Of a DNA stretch of 16,500 nucleotides, positions 13,950-16,500 are shown piece after piece. How positions within the stretch are numbered: position 1 is the stretch's first letter; each line of letters starts with the position of its first letter. The notes below the pieces were generated by a model. That model saw only the letters and a list, made by a program, of their open reading frames with translations, searched no databases and was not told the DNA's origin. This DNA is from CAZITB01 sp964542055. GTDB taxonomy: Bacteria; Planctomycetota; Phycisphaerae; Sedimentisphaerales; CAMDDF01. The translations under genes and the position numbers were made by a program. The stretch lies in contig CAZITB010000060.1 in the NCBI GenBank assembly GCA_964542055.1, forward strand, positions 1 to 16,500, given 5' to 3'.

Positions 13950-14009
13950 CACGCGTTACGTTATGCCAGCCTTTTACTTTTATAGCATAGAAAGGCTATT
14001 TTTTTCTTC
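13937..14009. repeat. Copy A of a duplicated PEP-CTERM 3' module
   Basis: This segment (poly-A, GGCTGACA, loop, TGCCAGCCTTTTA, TTTTATAGCATAGA, GGCTATTTTTTTCTTC) recurs almost base for base at 14861-14928. The difference is concentrated in the hairpin loop, which is longer here. It spans the end of bioA and the 3' end of the first PEP-CTERM gene, and the similarity continues into the C-terminal codons of both PEP-CTERM genes. Confidence 0.85.
13940..13975. terminator. Bidirectional terminator between bioA and the PEP-CTERM gene
   Basis: AAAAGGCTG (13940-13948) pairs with CAGCCTTTT (13967-13975), with A-tract and T-tract on opposite sides so that it can work for both convergent genes. The 5' arm contains the last bioA codons and stop. 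A second small stem (ATAGC 13982-13986 with GCTAT 13995-13999) covers the PEP-CTERM stop codon. Confidence 0.75.
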
Positions 14010-14625
14010 TAAGCACCAATCCACCCAAGCCGAGGATAGCAATTGTCATTGGTTCTGGAATTACTGTCATTTGTCCGCTGAAGCCATTTGAACCGGTTTG
14101 ATCATTTAGTATCATGTCTTCAAAATTTCCAGATGCTTGAAGTGTCAAACTGAAATCAAAATAAGTTCCAACAGAAATACTATCCAGGTATGTTGAATTG
14201 ATTGAATTATTTACATAATCAACATAAATATCTGAAAGAATCTCCGGGTACATTGAAGATGTGCCAAATGTTGTAACGTAGCTACCTTGAGTTAATGTAC
14301 CTGACAACAAAGTATTGCCCACACTGTCTTTGATTTCCACGGTACCGCCATGTTGAATTACACCAGTTCCAACTCCATCAATTGAACTTGAAGTATAATT
14401 TATTAATGTCATATCCGGCAGAAAAACAAATTGACTGTAAAGTGCATCTGTTTGCTGACCCTGAATTAAATCAATATCGATATCTTGATTAAAACTAAAA
14501 TTGTAGTTCCCATCGTAATACCATCCACCTGACGTAGTACCGCCGGGTGAAAATTGAATATCAGGGGCCCCAAACAATGTAGAGCAGCAACCCAATAAAA
14601 CTGTTAATACCAACATCTTCTTCAT
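13996..14625 (-). CDS. Secreted PEP-CTERM protein 1, unknown function
   Basis: A 209-residue exported protein. The start at 14625 (MKKMLVLTV) is favoured by AAGGAG about 7 nt upstream over an ATG five codons earlier. There is a Sec signal peptide (about 1-19, ending CSTLFGA). The mature region is rich in Gly, Ser, Thr, Asn and Asp with beta-strand character and no recognised domain. The C-terminus is a textbook PEP-CTERM sorting signal: VIPEPMT, a 12-residue hydrophobic stretch (IAILGLGGLVL) and RRKK. In exosortase systems this tail is cut and the protein delivered to the envelope or extracellular matrix. The exosortase (EpsH-like) is not in this window. The tail is nearly identical to that of the next PEP-CTERM gene (14915), while the mature regions differ in sequence and length, so the tail-plus-terminator module was shared or duplicated. 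Confidence 0.85.
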   Translation of the reverse strand: MKKMLVLTVLLGCCSTLFGAPDIQFSPGGTTSGGWYYDGNYNFSFNQDIDIDLIQGQQTDALYSQFVFLPDMTLINYTSSSIDGVGTGVIQHGGTVEIKDSVGNTLLSGTLTQGSYVTTFGTSSMYPEILSDIYVDYVNNSINSTYLDSISVGTYFDFSLTLQASGNFEDMILNDQTGSNGFSGQMTVIPEPMTIAILGLGGLVLRRKK

Positions 14626-14631
14626 CTCTTC

Positions 14632-14731
14632 TCCTTCCAAATATTTCTCTTCTCTCTTTAGGCTTCCTGTTTACGGGGAAATTTTGGCGGGCTCGTTCTT
14701 CTCTCTCCACCAATCGGATTTCCACATTCTT
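14632..14731 (-). promoter_or_regulatory. 5' leader of PEP-CTERM gene 1
   Basis: An approximately 100-nt leader, rich in GA-tracts near the gene, lies between the predicted start and the ATG. It holds TAAACAGG (minus strand, 14673-14666) flanked by short complementary arms (TTCC and GGAA) that could present it in a loop. The same octamer recurs at a matching distance in the leader of PEP-CTERM gene 2. No known riboswitch was recognised. Confidence 0.35.
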
Positions 14732-14759
14732 ATAATAACCGATATTAATTCTTTGTCAA
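14732..14759 (-). promoter_or_regulatory. Predicted promoter of PEP-CTERM gene 1
   Basis: On the minus strand, a perfect TTGACA (14759-14754), a 16-nt spacer and TATTAT (14737-14732). The rest of the 14760-14860 interval is A/T-rich with no gene or other element that I can see. Confidence 0.6.
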
Positions 14760-14860
14760 CCCAAAAAAGGCGAAGGCCATGGAAAAAATCAAAAAACCTT
14801 CATTTTTGAGATAAAAACAGCGGTAAAAATGAAAAAATATCAGATTTTTTAGTTTTAAAT

Positions 14861-14928
14861 AAAAAAAGGCTGACATGTTTTATGCCAGCCTTTTAGTTTT
14901 ATAGCATAGAATGGCTATTTTTTTCTTC
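14861..14928. repeat. Copy B of the duplicated PEP-CTERM 3' module
   Basis: Near-identical to 13937-14009 apart from a shorter hairpin loop (ATG-TTTT-AT core) and a few substitutions. It sits immediately downstream of, and overlaps the end of, the second PEP-CTERM gene. Confidence 0.85.
14864..14894 (-). terminator. Intrinsic terminator of PEP-CTERM gene 2
   Basis: On the minus strand AAAAGGCTGGCAT pairs with ATGTCAGCCTTTT around a five-base loop. The stem of about 13 bp includes one G-U pair that becomes an A-C mismatch on the other strand, so it is best formed in the minus-strand transcript. A T-run follows. A small accessory stem (ATAGC/GCTAT, 14901-14918) overlaps the stop codon. Confidence 0.8.
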
Positions 14929-15451
14929 GCAGCATAAGTCCGCCCAAGCCAAGCAATGCAAGCGTCATCGGTTCAGGAACCGCAAGAAACGAGCCTGACC
15001 AACCGCCGCCAGTTTGTCCACCCATGGTCATCAGGCCAGGTGTATCATCAAAGTTGCCTGTCGGGTCCTGGAACACAACCGGCACATCCTGCCATAGAAA
15101 CGTGCCAGCTCCCAATGTCCAGCTTCCGGAACCCAAATCAATCTTAAGGACCGTATTGTCTGAACTGTCCTTAACGACTGCCCAGTCGTCAATCGAACCA
15201 TGGGGGTTGCCGCTGACATCCGGAACAAGAGCTGTATCTTGGAAGTAGCTACCTGGAAAAATCGATACAAAGTCGCCATTTCTTGCGTTAATAGCGATGT
15301 TATAAGTTATGGTTTGATCAAAATCTAACGTTGAACTGTCGAATGCCAGATCACCAAAACCTGCAACCGTAAAACTTCCTGTCATCAATCCCGCCTGAGA
15401 TGTGCCAACAATGGCAAATAAAACTGCTACTGCTACAAATACCTTTTTCAT
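14915..15451 (-). CDS. Secreted PEP-CTERM protein 2, unknown function
   Basis: A 178-residue exported protein with AAGGAG about 8 nt before the ATG. Signal peptide residues 1-20 (VFVAVAVLFAIVGTSQA, cleavage before Gly). The mature part (about 21-155) is Gly/Asp/Ser-rich beta-type sequence with few charges and no recognisable catalytic motif. The PEP-CTERM tail is VPEPMT, LALLGLGGLML, RRKK. It differs from PEP-CTERM protein 1 in the mature domain but shares the tail and downstream terminator. A GC-rich hairpin lies between it and the upstream PEP-CTERM gene, in its leader. Role probably structural or extracellular, not assignable further. Confidence 0.87.
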   Translation of the reverse strand: MKKVFVAVAVLFAIVGTSQAGLMTGSFTVAGFGDLAFDSSTLDFDQTITYNIAINARNGDFVSIFPGSYFQDTALVPDVSGNPHGSIDDWAVVKDSSDNTVLKIDLGSGSWTLGAGTFLWQDVPVVFQDPTGNFDDTPGLMTMGGQTGGGWSGSFLAVPEPMTLALLGLGGLMLRRKK

Positions 15452-15488
15452 TTTCTTCTCCTTGTTTTTGGATTAAATTTTTTACTGG

Positions 15489-15538
15489 CCTGTTTAAGCT
15501 GGGCGAAAGTCCGGCTCCGGGTGGAACCGGGCTTTGCC
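15489..15538 (-). promoter_or_regulatory. GC-rich hairpin plus TAAACAGG element in the leader of PEP-CTERM gene 2
   Basis: GGCAAAGCCCGG pairs with CCGGACTTTCGCC (minus strand, 15538-15527 with 15514-15502), a 12-bp stem with one bulged base and one G-T pair, capped by a smaller TCC/GGA stem. It is followed by TAAACAGG (15496-15489). The hairpin lies after the stop of the upstream gene and about 50 nt before the ATG of this one. There is no T-run directly after it, so it is not a standard terminator. It may be a processing site, an mRNA stabiliser or a regulatory structure. Confidence 0.5.
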
Positions 15539-15549
15539 GAGTTTATTAT

Positions 15550-16323
15550 TTATGCGTTTCTTTTTCTGCGGATAAGTCCAACTGCACCCATACCGAGAAT
15601 GGCGATTGTTGTTGGTTCGGGGACCACTGTCGCATCTTTAACTAGATAACTGTCTGTATAGTTATCCTGTGTGTCGCCGAATACCCAGTTAAATCCATAG
15701 GCCGTATATGTCGAAGCATTTAAATCATCAGCCGCTCCGCTTCCGCCCCAGTGGGATGTTGAAACTTCTATGGTATAATTTGCAAAATCACCAAAAGTAA
15801 ATGGGTTCGTGGTACCTGCGGGAAGATTTGAATAGGTAGTTTGGCCGTTCGGCAGCAAAAAGCCCTGGGAACTATCAACTTCATAAACCCAGCAGGTTGC
15901 ATTTTCCAGTGCACCTTCCCATGTCATATCATAAGCGGTTTCGCCGTAATTGCTGTATTCTGAGGTATGACTTGGTTCATTGGCAAGTGTAGCATATCCG
16001 CCCTGACCATCAGATATCCATATGTTGAAATATGGCCCCCATCCATCAACACTCGAATGGCGTGTAATGCTTACCGCCTGAAGATCGCCCACGGTCTGAC
16101 CGTCCATGCTGCTTGTACCCCATCCGGCCTTTTGTCCCGATTCGGTGATTCCAAAAGATGTCCAGCCTGTCGTTGAATCAGAGGCGGTTACATTTTCAGT
16201 GACGGTAGGAGGATTGTTGGTTCCACTTGCATTTCTAATAGCAAATGTTTCCCAGGATGCCTGTAAAGCGCTGCTTGTTAGCAACACAGCCAATATGGCA
16301 CAAATCAAAACTAATTTTTTCAT
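15550..16323 (-). CDS. Secreted PEP-CTERM protein 3, unknown function
   Basis: A 257-residue exported protein with TAGGAG about 7 nt before the ATG. Signal peptide about 1-22 (LVLICAILAVLLTSSALQA). The mature part is Trp/Tyr/Gly/Thr-rich and contains segments such as SVDGWGPYFNIWISDGQGGYATLANEPSH and YDMTWEGALENATCWVYEVD, a pattern of beta-sandwich-like secreted proteins seen repeatedly in planctomycete PEP-CTERM sets; no catalytic site is recognised. The tail is VVPEPTT, IAILGMGAVGLI, RRKRNA, less like the other two tails. It lacks the duplicated terminator module. The ribosome-binding site overlaps the stop codon of a partial ORF to its right, suggesting linkage with that gene. Confidence 0.87.
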   Translation of the reverse strand: MKKLVLICAILAVLLTSSALQASWETFAIRNASGTNNPPTVTENVTASDSTTGWTSFGITESGQKAGWGTSSMDGQTVGDLQAVSITRHSSVDGWGPYFNIWISDGQGGYATLANEPSHTSEYSNYGETAYDMTWEGALENATCWVYEVDSSQGFLLPNGQTTYSNLPAGTTNPFTFGDFANYTIEVSTSHWGGSGAADDLNASTYTAYGFNWVFGDTQDNYTDSYLVKDATVVPEPTTIAILGMGAVGLIRRKRNA

Positions 16324-16332
16324 TTTATTCTC

Positions 16333-16500
16333 CTAGTTATGTACAACGGGATAACATTTATTACATAAATTATAATCAGGCGAATTATCTGCCCAAGATG
16401 CTCGATGCCATCCCTCTTCAACATGATTCATTACGATATGTTCTCCATATTCTTCCAATACTATTCCTATACATGTACGATCTAATATGTAGGTATTATC
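16333..16500 (-). CDS. 3' end of an unidentified ORF (starts beyond the right edge)
   Basis: Reading the minus strand from the right edge gives 55 sense codons and a TAG stop at 16335-16333. That stop overlaps the TAGGAG ribosome-binding site of PEP-CTERM gene 3. The translated C-terminus reads EEGWHRASWADNSPDYN followed by LCNKCYPVVHN, with a CxxC pair that could bind zinc. I do not recognise the family. The length is short enough to be open by chance (a few per cent in AT-rich DNA), and a promoter-like element overlaps it, so confidence is limited. Confidence 0.45.
   Translation of the reverse strand, partial: DNTYILDRTCIGIVLEEYGEHIVMNHVEEGWHRASWADNSPDYNLCNKCYPVVHN
16369..16396 (-). promoter_or_regulatory. 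Possible promoter of PEP-CTERM gene 3
   Basis: A perfect TATAAT (16374-16369, minus strand) with a poor TTGGGC -35 box (16396-16391) and a 16-nt spacer, giving a leader of about 40 nt. It lies within the partial ORF, so either the gene has an internal promoter or one of the two calls is spurious. Confidence 0.35.

Noticed and set aside
12690..13952. 420-residue open frame antisense to bioA
   Set aside because: It is the mirror of a strongly coding bioA with all family motifs. The antisense product is Arg/Pro/Asn/Gln-rich low-information sequence without a ribosome-binding site or family features.
13937..14928. Insertion sequence or CRISPR-like repeat from the two near-identical segments
   Set aside because: There are only two copies, each being a terminator plus the end of a PEP-CTERM gene. 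No transposase, terminal inverted repeats, target duplications or spacers are present.
15489..15538. Class I cyclic-di-GMP (GEMM) riboswitch upstream of PEP-CTERM gene 2
   Set aside because: The strand contains GGCAAAGCC and GGAC...GCC fragments reminiscent of the GEMM core, but they pair with each other in one simple hairpin. The two-helix architecture with tetraloop and receptor is missing.

Overview
The window looks like a piece of a Planctomycetota chromosome, probably class Phycisphaerae (Sedimentisphaerales-like). This is inferred from three tandem secreted proteins with PEP-CTERM tails of the V(I)PEPxT-[hydrophobic]-RRKK type, moderate GC content, and a mix of Shine-Dalgarno (SD)-led and apparently SD-less genes. 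A run of ten Ns at 2768-2777 shows that this is a draft assembly, and that run breaks one gene (dprA).

Layout. (1) 1-1595, minus strand: a compact three-gene set of a lipoprotein with a heavy-metal-associated (HMA) domain, an outer-membrane beta-barrel, and a multi-spanning membrane protein cut by the left edge. Its arrangement suggests envelope metal handling. (2) 1685-2844, minus: dprA (DNA uptake and recombination), interrupted by the N run. (3) 3121-4697, plus: folC, whose promoter lies so close to the ATG that the mRNA should be leaderless, followed by a tRNA-Gln(CUG). (4) 4751-7749, minus: the purine biosynthesis pair purF-purM, followed by a small zinc-ribbon membrane protein of unknown function. 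(5) 7928-12507, plus: a tightly packed four-gene run of a PfkB-family protein with a degenerate active-site motif, a pentapeptide-repeat/two-TM ion-channel fusion, a canonical PfkB (adenosine-kinase-like) enzyme, and ahcY overlapping it by 1 nt. The run ends at a clear intrinsic terminator. (6) 12591-13949, plus: bioA, a SAM-dependent aminotransferase of biotin synthesis. (7) 13996-16500, minus: three PEP-CTERM genes plus the 3' end of an unidentified ORF at the right edge. Two of the PEP-CTERM genes share an almost identical downstream terminator module, and one copy of it overlaps the last codons of bioA.

How it fits together. Regions 4-6 have a purine/SAM theme: IMP synthesis (purF, purM), hydrolysis of S-adenosylhomocysteine to adenosine and homocysteine (ahcY), likely salvage of that adenosine to AMP by the overlapping kinase, and use of SAM as amino donor by BioA. 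The odd members are the PfkB-like protein with CGRD in place of GAGD and the pentapeptide-channel fusion with a TLGLGD filter, both co-transcribed with the SAH module. That operon is the best candidate in the window for something undescribed, such as a nucleoside- or SAH-linked ion channel. No CRISPR array, insertion sequence, transposase, phage or defence system was seen. No gene-free stretch exceeds about 300 bp. The two longest (2845-3120 and 14626-14914) hold promoters, leaders and terminators.
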